This document shows positions 41,470-50,563 of a stretch of DNA of 64,000 bases, piece by piece; positions within the stretch are counted from its first letter, which is position 1; every line of letters begins with the position of its first letter. Location: positions 145,151-209,150 of the forward strand of contig NZ_MCAS01000007.1 of assembly GCF_003610895.1 (NCBI RefSeq), read 5' to 3'. The DNA is from Paraburkholderia fungorum. Lineage in GTDB: Bacteria; Pseudomonadota; Gammaproteobacteria; Burkholderiales; Burkholderiaceae. The translations under genes and the position numbers were made by a program. The notes under the pieces were generated by a model, which was not told the DNA's origin, did no database searches, and saw nothing but the letters and a program-made list of their open reading frames with translations.

Positions 41470-43806
41470 TTGATACTACGCGGTGTATTTCGACGCCTAC
41501 GCTTAAGGCCTCTCGTTTCGTTCATGCTGGGTGCGGCCGGATGCGTGCCGCTTGCCGGATATGCACAACTGGCCGGGGTGTCCGCGATTCCGGAACCGCT
41601 CGACGGCGTCTGGGGCCTGCGGCTCGACCCGCAACTGACGGAACATCCTTTACGGGCGGGCGACAAGCCCGCCACTTCCGCTATCGCCGATTCGATCACT
41701 ACCACGACCGGCACGGACGTTTCGCTGAAAGGAAACGCGCAATTGCGGCGTTATGCGTCTATCGTCCAAGGCGATGCGCTGCACTACGACGTCGATACCG
41801 ACAAGGCCGATGCGTATGGGCACGTGCAACTGGTCGACGACGGCAATGTGTTCAATGGCCCGGACGCGCATTTCTACGTCGACGCGAATGAAGGCACCAT
41901 CAGCGTGCCCAAATACCGCTTTCATCTGACTGGCGGCTGGGGCAGCGCTGAGCGCGCGGATCTGCTCGACAACGAGCGCACAGTCGTTCATCACGGTACG
42001 TACAGCACCTGCCAATGCGAGTCGGACCCTGCGTGGTATCTGAAGGCCTCGGAGTTCGACATGGATACCGGCAACGACGAAGGGATCGCACACTACGGCG
42101 TGCTGTTTTTCCAGGGTGTGCCGCTGCTGGCGAGTCCGTGGCTATCGTTTCCGTTGTCCGGCGCGCGGCGCAGCGGCTTCCTGCCGCCCACGTTCTCGAT
42201 CAGTTCGACCAACGGCGTCGACGTCGAGTTGCCGTACTACTTCAACCTCGCGCCGAACTACGATCTCACGCTGACGCCTCGCATCATGTCGAAACGCGGC
42301 GAGATGCTGACGGCAGACTATCGCTATCTGCAGCCGAACGATTCGGGGTCGATCTCGGTTGCGTGGCTGCCGCACGATCAGATCACCAACACTGACCGCT
42401 ATTCGATTGCGGTGAATCAGACCTGGAAGCTCGGTTCGGGCTTCGGTGCATACGTCAATTACAACCGGGTGTCGGACTCGGCGGTGGTCACCGACCTTTC
42501 GTCGGGCGTCGCGTTTCCGACGGGCTCCACCACGCTGTATCAGCAGGAAGCGGGTTTGACTTACTCGAACGGGCCGTGGAGTGTGCTGGCTCGCGAGCAG
42601 CGTTGGCAGGCTTTCACGAGCGACTCGACCTATAACCGCGAGCCGCAGGTCAATGTCCATTACGCGCGTTATAACGTGGGCGGCTTCGACTTCGGGGCTG
42701 AAGCGGATGCGACACGCTTCACGATTTCGACCGCGGATGCGACGCAAGGCAGCCGCTTCGTTTTCAACCCTTACGTGAGCTATCCGATCGAGCGCCCTGG
42801 ATGGTTCATCACGCCGAAGCTCGCATGGCATTTCGCCGCGTATGACCTGACGACGATCGGATCGGATGCGCCTGCTGGTCAGCCGAAGACCTTCGATATC
42901 AACGTGCCGACCTTCAGCCTCGATTCGGGCATGCGCTTCGAACGCAACGTGCGGCTCTTCGGGCAGTCGTACATCCAGACGCTCGAACCGCGGCTGTTCT
43001 ATGTGTACACGCCTTACCGCAACCAGTCGTTCGCGCCCTTGTTCGATACGGCGACGGCCGATTTCGGGCTGGCGGAACTGTTCATGCCCAACAGCTTCGT
43101 CGGCAATGACCGGGTCTCCGATGCCAACCGCGTGACGGCGGCACTGACCACGCGCTTTATCGATCCTGCGAGCGGCGATGAGCGGGCCCGTTTCGTTCTG
43201 GCGGAGCAGTACGATTTTCGCGCCCCCCAGGTGACCCTCAATCCCGGCGATCCTATCGGCACCGTGGCGCGCACGAGTGTGATTGGCGGCGCGTCGTATA
43301 AGCTGGGTCCGGGTTTTTCGGCGGAACAGGCCGTGGAGTACAGTCAGGCCAACCACTACCTCTCGAATGCGGAGATCGGTTTTGGCTGGTCGCCTGCTTC
43401 AAAGCAGGTGTTGAATGTCGCGTATCGCTACACGCGCGCCAACAGCACGCTCGATTATCAGCCGGTCAATCAGTTCATCGTGTCCGAGCAATGGCCGCTC
43501 TCGCACAATGTCGTCAGTGTCGCGCGGGTCAATTACGACATGAGCACGCATCGGCTGATCGCAGGCTTGCTGGGGCTTCAGTACGATTCGGACTGCTGGT
43601 CGCTTGGCGTGGCGTTCGAGAAATACACCAACGCCACCTCGACCACCTCGCCCAGCACCGGCACGCGTGTGCTGATGCAACTCCAGCTCAAGGGTTTTTC
43701 GCAGGTCGATAATGGCTTGCTCAATCAGTTTCGCGCGAACGTGCCGGGTTACACACCGGCGACGACGGGAAGCGAACCGGCTTCCCGCTTCAGCGACTAT
43801 CCGTAA
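41470..43806 (+). CDS. lptD: LPS-assembly protein LptD (probable second copy)
   Basis: A 778-residue outer-membrane protein that should insert lipopolysaccharide into the outer leaflet. A TTG start gives a complete signal peptide (MILRGVFRRLRLRPLVSFML, cleavage near YAQ at residue 33); an ATG at 41524 would remove its basic part. Then come the OstA/LptA-like jelly roll (about 80-230; LKGNAQLRRYASIVQGDALHY) and a large barrel (about 240-765; SGFLPPTFSISSTNGVDVELPYYFNLAPNYD). Cysteines of the mature protein are C181 and C183 (TCQCES) and one near the end (YDSDCWSL); the adjacent C-terminal Cys pair known from E. coli is reduced to one. surA and pdxA, the usual neighbours, are absent. No clear ribosome binding site. 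Confidence 0.88.
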   Translation: MILRGVFRRLRLRPLVSFMLGAAGCVPLAGYAQLAGVSAIPEPLDGVWGLRLDPQLTEHPLRAGDKPATSAIADSITTTTGTDVSLKGNAQLRRYASIVQGDALHYDVDTDKADAYGHVQLVDDGNVFNGPDAHFYVDANEGTISVPKYRFHLTGGWGSAERADLLDNERTVVHHGTYSTCQCESDPAWYLKASEFDMDTGNDEGIAHYGVLFFQGVPLLASPWLSFPLSGARRSGFLPPTFSISSTNGVDVELPYYFNLAPNYDLTLTPRIMSKRGEMLTADYRYLQPNDSGSISVAWLPHDQITNTDRYSIAVNQTWKLGSGFGAYVNYNRVSDSAVVTDLSSGVAFPTGSTTLYQQEAGLTYSNGPWSVLAREQRWQAFTSDSTYNREPQVNVHYARYNVGGFDFGAEADATRFTISTADATQGSRFVFNPYVSYPIERPGWFITPKLAWHFAAYDLTTIGSDAPAGQPKTFDINVPTFSLDSGMRFERNVRLFGQSYIQTLEPRLFYVYTPYRNQSFAPLFDTATADFGLAELFMPNSFVGNDRVSDANRVTAALTTRFIDPASGDERARFVLAEQYDFRAPQVTLNPGDPIGTVARTSVIGGASYKLGPGFSAEQAVEYSQANHYLSNAEIGFGWSPASKQVLNVAYRYTRANSTLDYQPVNQFIVSEQWPLSHNVVSVARVNYDMSTHRLIAGLLGLQYDSDCWSLGVAFEKYTNATSTTSPSTGTRVLMQLQLKGFSQVDNGLLNQFRANVPGYTPATTGSEPASRFSDYP

Positions 43807-43816
43807 CGGGGGAGTG

Positions 43817-43836
43817 GCCGGGCGTGCCCGCCCGGC
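43817..43836. terminator. Bidirectional hairpin between lptD homologue and lrp-type gene
   Basis: GCCGGGCG (43817-43824) and CGCCCGGC (43829-43836) pair exactly over a four-base loop between two convergent genes, eleven bases after one stop and eight before the other. No T-run on either side. Confidence 0.6.
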
Positions 43837-43843
43837 TGCCGCA

Positions 43844-44341
43844 CTAGTTATGGTTCTGCGAGAACAGTGTTTCGAGCGGGTAATGGCTCTTCACGAACGG
43901 CGACTTGATGATTACGTAGCTGAAGTACTTCTCGATGCCGATATCGCGCTCAAGCAACCCTTCGACAATGCTCTGATAGTGGCTCACGCTGCGCGTGACG
44001 AACTTCAGCAAGTAGTCGTAGCCGCCGCTCGCCAGATGGCACTCGACGATCTCGTCGACGTCCTTGATCGCGTTCACGAACTTGATGAAGTCTTCCCGCC
44101 GATGATCGGCGAGCGTGACTTCGGTAAACACGATCTGCACGTCGCCGAGCTTTTCGAGCTGGATCTGTGCACCGTAGCCGATGATGTAGCCGGCCTTCTC
44201 CAGACGCTTGACCCGGATCAGGCAAGGACTGGGCGACAGGCCGACCGCGTCGGCAAGCTCGACGTTGGTTATGCGGCCTTTCTTCTGCAACTGTGAAAGT
44301 ATGCGCAGGTCAATCCGGTCCAGCTTGCAGTCGCTGCTCAT
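43844..44341 (-). CDS. Lrp/AsnC-family transcriptional regulator
   Basis: A 165-residue regulator: N-terminal helix-turn-helix (about 8-60; DRIDLRILSQLQKKGRITNVELADAVGLSPSPCL) and a C-terminal RAM ligand-binding barrel (about 70-150; DIQIVFTEVTL-like strand, DEIVECHLASGGYDYLLKFV). It lies 53 bases downstream of the aminotransferase gene on the same strand. Members of this type sense amino acids and bind palindromes like the one found upstream of the aminotransferase gene and of gabD, so it probably controls both as well as itself. Confidence 0.9.
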   Translation of the reverse strand: MSSDCKLDRIDLRILSQLQKKGRITNVELADAVGLSPSPCLIRVKRLEKAGYIIGYGAQIQLEKLGDVQIVFTEVTLADHRREDFIKFVNAIKDVDEIVECHLASGGYDYLLKFVTRSVSHYQSIVEGLLERDIGIEKYFSYVIIKSPFVKSHYPLETLFSQNHN

Positions 44342-44394
44342 CGTAACGTTGTCGCTCCGGCGATGGGTGAAGGGGGCTCGAAGAGTCCTCTACT

Positions 44395-45792
44395 CTAGCA
44401 CGCAGTGGCATGAATTTTGACGTTCAGCGCGGCCCGGACATCGGCCTGCGCGAGAACGTCGTCGAGGGTCTTTTCGAGGCGCTCGAACATCAGATCGAAC
44501 TCGGCTTCCGTGTACGACAGCGCCGGCGCAAAGCCCAGAATATTGTCGCCGAACGCACGGAAGATCAGACGATTTGCATACGCCGCCGTGGCGATCCGCT
44601 CGGACAGTTTCAGCGCCGGGTCGAAACCCGCCTTGCTGTCCTTGTCCGAGACCAGTTCGAGTGCGCCGAGCAGGCCGCGATGGCGCGAGTCGCCCACCAG
44701 CGGATGCGCGAGCAGCGCGTCGAGGCCGCGGGCGAAACGCGGGCCACGTGCCACACCGTTCGCGAGCAGACCGCCTTCGTGATAGAGGCGCAGCACTTCG
44801 AGACCGATGGCCGCGCTTACCGGATGGGCCGAGTACGTATGGCCGTGGCCGACCGCCGCTTCGGCGTCGCCGTCGGCAATGCCCTGGTAGATTTCGTCAG
44901 ACATCAGTACGGCGCCCATCGGCGCATAGCCGGCGGTCAGGCCTTTCGCCACGGTCATCAGATCCGGTTCGACGTTTTCGCCCTGGCAGGCGAATAGCGG
45001 ACCCGTACGGCCGAAACCGGTGATGACTTCGTCGGCGACGAACAGGATGCCGAGCTTGCGGCAACTCTCGCGCATCGCTTTCAACCAGCCGACCGGCGGC
45101 ACGATCACGCCGCCCGATCCCTGAATCGGTTCGCAGAAGAAGGCCGCAACGTTGCCGGCGCCGAGTTCGGCCACCTTCGCTTCCAGCGCCGCTACCGAGG
45201 CGGCGATCAATGCGGCGTCGTCGGCGAAATCGTTGCGGTACGCGTACGGTGACGGCAGATGATGCTGGTTCGGCAGCGGCAGATCGAAGTTGCGGTGAAA
45301 CACGGGCAGGGCGGTGAGCCCCGCTCCCATTGTCGAGGAACCATGGTAGCCGCGTTGCAGCGCGATGATGTGTTTCTTCGCCGGCCGTCCGGTTGCGTTG
45401 AAGTAGTGCGTGATGAAACGGATGGCCGAATCGACCGCGTCGGAGCCGCCCAGCGTGAAATACACGTGTTGCAGCGAAGCGGGCGACACCTCCACCAGCT
45501 TTTGCGCCAGTTCGATTGCCGGGGCTGAGCCGAAATGGAAATAGCCGGTCGCGTAAGGCAGTTTCTGCATCTGCGCGGTGGCGGCGTCGACAATGCTCTG
45601 CTGGCCGTAGCCCACATTCACGCACCACAGACCCGAGAAGGCGTCGAGCAGTTCGTTGCCGTCCGCGTCGCGCAGGAACGCGCCGCGGGCGGACTCGAGG
45701 ACGGTGACGCCGCGGGCTTCGTGCGCGCGGTAGTTGATAACCGGGTGAATCAGATGCTTGCGGTCGGCTTCAATGAGCGAATGAATCGGCAT
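44395..45792 (-). CDS. Class III aminotransferase, putrescine/omega-amino acid:pyruvate type
   Basis: A 465-residue pyridoxal-phosphate enzyme that moves an amino group from a terminal amine (putrescine, beta-alanine, GABA or similar) to pyruvate. The family motif LGGSDAVDSAIRFITHYFNATGRP is near residues 113-136, the cofactor aspartate in LFVADEVITGFGRTG (about 250-264) and the Lys that binds the cofactor in LMTVAKGLTAGYAPMG (about 278-293). YHGSSTMGAGLTALP with FEPIQGSGG-like FFCEPIQGSGG are typical of the SpuC group. An Lrp-like operator lies 121 bases upstream, and the Lrp gene follows downstream. The product aldehyde could be handled by GabD or the aldehyde dehydrogenase at 48092. Confidence 0.88.
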   Translation of the reverse strand: MPIHSLIEADRKHLIHPVINYRAHEARGVTVLESARGAFLRDADGNELLDAFSGLWCVNVGYGQQSIVDAATAQMQKLPYATGYFHFGSAPAIELAQKLVEVSPASLQHVYFTLGGSDAVDSAIRFITHYFNATGRPAKKHIIALQRGYHGSSTMGAGLTALPVFHRNFDLPLPNQHHLPSPYAYRNDFADDAALIAASVAALEAKVAELGAGNVAAFFCEPIQGSGGVIVPPVGWLKAMRESCRKLGILFVADEVITGFGRTGPLFACQGENVEPDLMTVAKGLTAGYAPMGAVLMSDEIYQGIADGDAEAAVGHGHTYSAHPVSAAIGLEVLRLYHEGGLLANGVARGPRFARGLDALLAHPLVGDSRHRGLLGALELVSDKDSKAGFDPALKLSERIATAAYANRLIFRAFGDNILGFAPALSYTEAEFDLMFERLEKTLDDVLAQADVRAALNVKIHATAC

Positions 45793-45912
45793 GATGGGTT
45801 CTCGTCGCGGAAAGGGGCTGTTGACCGTTCCATACTACTGACCCACGACGATTGCCTGCTCACCTAAACAAATGTCTGAAAAGCGCACACGACGCGTTTT
45901 GATACGCGGCCT

Positions 45913-45927
45913 CAGCATTTTCTGCTG
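45913..45927. promoter_or_regulatory. Lrp/AsnC-like operator upstream of the aminotransferase
   Basis: CAGCATTTTCTGCTG, identical over 15 bases to the core at 19649-19663 upstream of gabD and close to the Lrp consensus. It stands 121 bases before the aminotransferase start, a suitable distance for an AsnC-type regulator. Both copies are followed by [CT]-G-G. Confidence 0.6.
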
Positions 45928-45983
45928 CGGACGCTGAAAAGCGCCGGCGGGCGGGTATTTCATTCAGCGCCGCGGCGCCGCGT

Positions 45984-46910
45984 TCAATATCCCTGCGTGC
46001 GGTCGATCTGACCGAGCATCGGCAGGCCTTCGCGATGGCGGCGCAGATTCTCGAGCACCACGTCGACGGCGCTTTCGGGCCGCGTGGCGCTGGCGATATG
46101 GGGCGTGATGCGCACCCGTGGATGCGTCCACAGCGGATGACCGGCAGGCAGCGGCTCGGGATCGGTGACGTCGAGAATGGCGCTGTGCAACTGGCCGCTG
46201 TCCAGTGCGGCCAGCAGATCGGGCTGGTTCAGATGCGGACCGCGCCCGGTTTGAATCAGCGACGCGCCGCGGGGCAGCTTCGCGAACAACCCGGCATCGA
46301 GCAGGCCGCGCGTGGCGGGCGTGAGCGGCAAGAGGCAGATCAGAATGTCGGTACGGGCGAGAAATTCATCCAGCGCGCCTTCGCCTGCATAACAATCGAC
46401 GCCCGCAATCTCGCGCGGCGACCGGCTCCAGCCGGCGCAGGCGAAACCGAATAGCCGCAGCTTTTCCAGCACCGCCGTACCCAGCACGCCGAGCCCCAGT
46501 ACGCCGACACGGCGCTCGCTGGCCGGCTTGAGCGGCAGTTCGCGCCAGACCTGTTGTTGCTGCTGGAGATCGTAATCGAACAGATCGCGATGAATCGTCA
46601 GTACGGCTTGCGTGACGTATTCGACCATCCCCTCAATAATGCCCGGCTCGATCATCCGCACGACCGGCACATGCGCCGGCACGCCTGACAGATCGAACTG
46701 GTCGATGCCCGCGCCGACCGAGAAAACGATTTCAAGGTTCGGGAAGGTGAGGGTGGGATCCTGCGGCGGTTGCCAGGCGGCGAGGTAGCGGATCGCGGCC
46801 GGATCGCCCAGATCGGGCCAGATGTGGAACGGCAGCTCAGGCGCTTTCTGCGCAAAGAGTTTGGCCCATTGCGCGCCACGCGCCGGGTCGGCTTTATAAA
46901 GAAAGGCCAT
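45984..46910 (-). CDS. D-isomer-specific 2-hydroxyacid dehydrogenase, GhrA type
   Basis: A 308-residue NAD(P)H-dependent dehydrogenase, likely reducing glyoxylate or hydroxypyruvate. The nucleotide site is GVLGLGVLGTAVLEKLRLFGF (GxGxxG, about residues 137-157), the catalytic Arg in SLIQTGRGPHLNQPDLLAALDSG (about 220-242), and the catalytic His in RITPHIASAT (about 273-282). The sequence fits the GhrA subgroup, shorter than the SerA/GhrB type. It begins six bases after the GNAT gene in the same direction, so both are in one transcript. The link with the amine genes is only by location. Confidence 0.87.
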   Translation of the reverse strand: MAFLYKADPARGAQWAKLFAQKAPELPFHIWPDLGDPAAIRYLAAWQPPQDPTLTFPNLEIVFSVGAGIDQFDLSGVPAHVPVVRMIEPGIIEGMVEYVTQAVLTIHRDLFDYDLQQQQQVWRELPLKPASERRVGVLGLGVLGTAVLEKLRLFGFACAGWSRSPREIAGVDCYAGEGALDEFLARTDILICLLPLTPATRGLLDAGLFAKLPRGASLIQTGRGPHLNQPDLLAALDSGQLHSAILDVTDPEPLPAGHPLWTHPRVRITPHIASATRPESAVDVVLENLRRHREGLPMLGQIDRTQGY

Positions 46911-46916
46911 GATGAA

Positions 46917-47801
46917 TTAGCAGATCGCCTGGTTGATGATGCCGTATTGCAGATAGGTGCTTTTTTTGCCTTCACCGATAACATCGGCCGGCGTGGCGTG
47001 CCGAACCATCTTGACGACCGTATCCACCCGCGGAATCCCCAACTGCGTCAGCCATTCGGTCAGGCCGCTCTCGCCCGGCGTATCGATGCGTACGAACACG
47101 CCTTCATTGAGCGCCAGCCAGTGGCTGATCAATGCCTTGGCGCGGCTCGAATCCTCCGATGCGGGCGCGACCACCGGTCCGATCGCAAAGCCCTTGCCGA
47201 AGCGGCGAAACAGCGCGAAGCCGACCAGTTCGCCGTCGCGGTCGAGGGCGATACCATCGGCGGCGTTCAATAGTGCGGGCAGGACTTCGCCACGATCGAG
47301 GCCGCTTGCCTGCGAGGCCAGTTCGACCAGCCGCGCGGTATCGCTCGACCCGAGCGGGCGCAGCCGTTCCCCGGGCGGCAGGGAAACCAGCGGCGGCTGG
47401 AACGCTGCGCCCTGATGCTGGTCGAGCGTGCCGAGCGCGCGAAAGCCGAGTTTTTCGTACAAAGGCTGTCCCGCCGGCGTGGCGTGCAAAAACGTGATCC
47501 GGCCGCCGAGTTCTTCCAGCACCAGTTCCATCAGTTTTCTGCCAATGCCGCGCCCCTGGTTTGCCGGAGAGACGATCACCATGCCGAGCGAGGCCCGGTC
47601 GGCGCCGTATTTCCAGCACAACGCCGTGCCGATCATGCCGCTCGCGTCTTCCGCGACGAAACCTACGCCCAGAAGCGTCACGAATCGCCAGTCGTCCGCG
47701 CGATGCGGCCATTTGAGCTCGACGGTCAACGCGTGCGCGGCGGCGATGTCGTCCTGGGTGAAAGGTCGATAGGTAATCGAATCGGTATTCGAATCGGACA
47801 C
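46917..47801 (-). CDS. GNAT-family acetyltransferase, double domain
   Basis: A 294-residue protein with two GNAT folds. The N-terminal one is complete, with the acetyl-CoA site VSPANQGRGIGRKLMELVLEE (about residues 78-98) after a strand ASLGMVIV; the C-terminal half (about 150-285; GELVGFALFRRFGKGFAIGPVVA) is a degenerate GNAT domain. Such two-domain proteins acetylate small amines or amino acids. It is divergent from the aldehyde dehydrogenase gene (290 bases apart) and precedes the dehydrogenase gene by six bases. The substrate is unknown. Confidence 0.85.
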   Translation of the reverse strand: MSDSNTDSITYRPFTQDDIAAAHALTVELKWPHRADDWRFVTLLGVGFVAEDASGMIGTALCWKYGADRASLGMVIVSPANQGRGIGRKLMELVLEELGGRITFLHATPAGQPLYEKLGFRALGTLDQHQGAAFQPPLVSLPPGERLRPLGSSDTARLVELASQASGLDRGEVLPALLNAADGIALDRDGELVGFALFRRFGKGFAIGPVVAPASEDSSRAKALISHWLALNEGVFVRIDTPGESGLTEWLTQLGIPRVDTVVKMVRHATPADVIGEGKKSTYLQYGIINQAIC

Positions 47802-48091
47802 GCCGTGCTCCCTGAATGGCTGAAGGCTTACGCCGCCACTGTGTCATCCGCCGCGCGGTGTGACTAGGACGATCTTTTTATCCGGAGCGCTCGCCGGGGC
47901 CGCAGCGCGAATCGATGCAAAACGCTCAGTCTGGACGCTCATTACAGGCGCGTTCTGCTGCGCGGGGATTTTTGTCGGCGACATATGCCGCGCGTGCGGC
48001 TCTACGATTTTGTCATGGCGGCGGCGTGATTCTGACGCACCGTGGACGCACCGCCCGGGACCCACAGCCAGTCACACAGGAAACTTTTCTC
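47802..48091. other. Divergent promoter interval, GNAT and aldehyde dehydrogenase genes
   Basis: About 290 bases between divergent starts. It should hold both promoters. I see a partial TTCTGCTGCG similarity to the Lrp-like motif near 47952-47961 but no palindrome, and no terminator or RNA gene. Confidence 0.4.
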
Positions 48092-49591
48092 ATGGACAGC
48101 TTCAATCCGGACGACGTCGCGATTCGCAGCGGACATTTTATCGGCGGTGAATATGTAGAGGGGGACGGCCGCGACGGCGGGCGTCACATCGAGGTGGCGC
48201 GCCCTTCGGACGGCGTGACCTACGCCTCACTGCCGCTCGCCGACGCCGGGATGGTGGATCGCGCGGTGGAGAACGCGTGGCAGGCCTTCAGAACGAGCGG
48301 CTGGGCGCGCATGGCGCCGCGTGAGCGCGCCAAAATTCTGCGCCGTTTCGCCGAGCTCGTCGAAGCCGATGCGTCGTTCCTGGGCCGGCTGGAAGCGCTC
48401 GGTTCGACCCGTCCGATTGCTCAGGCTGTCGGTTGGGACGTGCCGTTCACCGCCGAAGGCATCCGCTTCTACGCCGAATTCGCCGACAAGCTGGGCGGCG
48501 ACGTGGCGGCAACCGACCATGACCACCTCGGCATGACGATCGCCGAGCCGTATGGCGTGATCGCCGCCATCGCGCCGTGGAACTTCCCGCTGGTGATGGC
48601 TTCGTGGAAGATCGCACCGGCTCTCGCGGCGGGCAACGCGGTGGTGCTGAAGCCTTCGGAGATGACGCCGTTCTCGGCGTTGCGGCTCGCCGAACTGGCC
48701 GTGCAGGCCGGCGTGCCGGCAGGCATCTTCAACGTGGTGCAAGGGGACGGCCGTGTCACCGGAGACGAACTGGTGCGCCATCCCAAGATCAGCAAGGTCA
48801 CCTTCACCGGTTCCACGCGTACCGGCGCCGCCATCATGGCGGCCTGCGCCCATAGCGGCACCAAGCCGGTCACGCTCGAACTCGGCGGCAAGAGTCCGCA
48901 GATCGTGTTCGCCGACGCCCCGCGTCTGGACGACGTGGCGCGGCGGATCGCGGGCGCCATTACCGGCAATGCCGGCCAGGTGTGCGTGGCGGGCTCGCGC
49001 CTGCTGGTCGAGCGAAGTCTCGCGGAGCCGTTGGCCGAGCGCATCGGCAAGATTTTCGCCGAGTTGAAACCCGGCGCCACATGGGCCGCCGGCACCACCT
49101 TGTCGCCGATCATCTCCGCGCCCCAGGCGGCGCGCATCGAAGGGATCGTCGGACGCACGCTGGAGGCGGGCGCGACGCTGCGCTACGGCGGCACGCGGGC
49201 TGACGGCGAGGCGGCTGCATTGACTGGCGCGTTCTACACGCCGACGCTGCTCACGGACGTCACCGCCGACTCCGAAGCCGTGCGCGAAGAAGTATTCGGC
49301 CCGGTGCTGACGCTGCAAACCTTCGACACCGAGGAGGAAGCGCTTTCGCTCGCCCAGCATCCCGAGTACGGGCTCGCCGCCGGCGTGCACACGGCCGATC
49401 TCGGCCGGGCGCTGCGCTTCGTGCGCGGGCTCGAGGCGGGGACGGTCTGGGTCAACCGCTATGGCCGTACCTCCGACTTCATGATCCCCACGGGCGGCTA
49501 CAAGCGCTCCGGCATCGGCAAGGACCTCGGCCGCCAGGCCTACGAGGCAAACCTGCGTTTCAAGAGCGTGCTGATCGACCTGCGAGCCTGA
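48092..49591 (+). CDS. NAD(P)-dependent aldehyde dehydrogenase, amine-catabolic type
   Basis: A 499-residue aldehyde dehydrogenase (family like gamma-glutamyl-gamma-aminobutyraldehyde, betaine or 4-hydroxyphenylacetaldehyde dehydrogenases). NAD site VIAAIAPWNFPLVMASWKIAPAL near residue 150-170, catalytic Glu in LELGGKSPQIVF near 260 and catalytic Cys in NAGQVCVAGSRLLVE near 297; GYKRSGIGKDLGRQAYE closes the protein. The ATG is chosen since it follows AGGAAA and gives the family N-terminus. It opens the long plus-strand series of the 48-60 kb region, next to HAD and FAD-oxidase genes, which fits breakdown of an amine-derived aldehyde. Exact substrate unknown. Confidence 0.87.
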   Translation: MDSFNPDDVAIRSGHFIGGEYVEGDGRDGGRHIEVARPSDGVTYASLPLADAGMVDRAVENAWQAFRTSGWARMAPRERAKILRRFAELVEADASFLGRLEALGSTRPIAQAVGWDVPFTAEGIRFYAEFADKLGGDVAATDHDHLGMTIAEPYGVIAAIAPWNFPLVMASWKIAPALAAGNAVVLKPSEMTPFSALRLAELAVQAGVPAGIFNVVQGDGRVTGDELVRHPKISKVTFTGSTRTGAAIMAACAHSGTKPVTLELGGKSPQIVFADAPRLDDVARRIAGAITGNAGQVCVAGSRLLVERSLAEPLAERIGKIFAELKPGATWAAGTTLSPIISAPQAARIEGIVGRTLEAGATLRYGGTRADGEAAALTGAFYTPTLLTDVTADSEAVREEVFGPVLTLQTFDTEEEALSLAQHPEYGLAAGVHTADLGRALRFVRGLEAGTVWVNRYGRTSDFMIPTGGYKRSGIGKDLGRQAYEANLRFKSVLIDLRA

Positions 49592-49840
49592 GTGGACGGG
49601 GCTTCCAGCCCGGCCACCGCAGACTGTGCTGCGCGACGGCATCAAAACGCATGGTTTGTGTCACCGGCAGCGCATGAATCAGGAACATCTGTGTTTTTGC
49701 ACTGATTAAATCTTTAACAGGGATTCACTTTTGCCGACAGGCGTTAGGGCAAAGCACCTGCTCCTGTCCCATGCAACACAGTTACCTTGCTTTCGCCACT
49801 GAGCTCGCTTTCGAGTTCACCACCACGATAGGACTGCACC

Positions 49841-50509
49841 ATGATCGAATTCGAACCGAAATACATCACCTTCGACTGCTACGGAACGCTTACGAAGTTC
49901 CGCATGGCCGACATGACCCGCGAAATGTTCGGTCACCTGCTCAACGCTGAGGATCTGGAAAAGCTCGTGGCGTTCTACGCGGGCTATCGCCGCGACGAAG
50001 TGCTGGGTGCATGGAAGCCGTATCGCGACGTGGTGGTCAACGCGTTGCGCCGTGCCTGCAAGCGCATGAACGTGGCGTTCGACGAACAGGAAGCCGAGAA
50101 GGTCTATCTGGCCGTGCCGACCTGGGGTCCGCACCCGGACGTGCCGGAAGGTCTCTCGCGTCTGGCGAAAAAGTACAAGCTGGTGATTCTGTCGAACGCG
50201 TCGAATAACCAGATCCAGAGCAACGTGGACAAGCTCGGCGCGCCGTTTCACGCGGTCTTCACGGCCGAGCAGGCACAGTCGTACAAGCCGCGCATGCAGG
50301 GCTTTGAGTACATGTTCGACCAGCTGAACTGCAATCCGGAAGACGTGCTGCACGTGTCGTCGAGCCTGCGCTACGACCTGATGACCGCACACGACCTGGG
50401 CATCAAGCACAAGGCCTTCGTCAAGCGCGGCCACGAACCGTCCACGCCGTACTACCAGTACTACGAAGTCAACGACATTCCGCATCTGGCCGCGGAACTC
50501 GGCCTGTAA
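49841..50509 (+). CDS. Haloacid dehalogenase type II protein
   Basis: A 222-residue HAD hydrolase. The nucleophile is D12 in ITFDCYGTLTKF; motif II is LVILSNASN (Ser near residue 120), the Lys in QSYKPRMQGFEY (about 147-158), and the final motif SSSLRYDLMTAHDLG (about 173-187). Length and wording fit the L-2-haloacid dehalogenase-like group, many of which act as phosphatases or have unknown roles. It lies between the aldehyde dehydrogenase and the PuuB-like oxidase; the three recur together in the Burkholderia group as far as I recall. A 249-base leader should hold a promoter. Confidence 0.88.
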   Translation: MIEFEPKYITFDCYGTLTKFRMADMTREMFGHLLNAEDLEKLVAFYAGYRRDEVLGAWKPYRDVVVNALRRACKRMNVAFDEQEAEKVYLAVPTWGPHPDVPEGLSRLAKKYKLVILSNASNNQIQSNVDKLGAPFHAVFTAEQAQSYKPRMQGFEYMFDQLNCNPEDVLHVSSSLRYDLMTAHDLGIKHKAFVKRGHEPSTPYYQYYEVNDIPHLAAELGL

Positions 50510-50563
50510 GCACCGTTTGCGCATGCGCCGCCTCGCTCATTGCCCATCTCAAGGACAGACCGG

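Noticed and set aside
42142..43356. Minus-strand frame of 404 codons opposite lptD
   Set aside because: Antisense shadow; lptD itself has domain structure, signal peptide and the Cys pattern.
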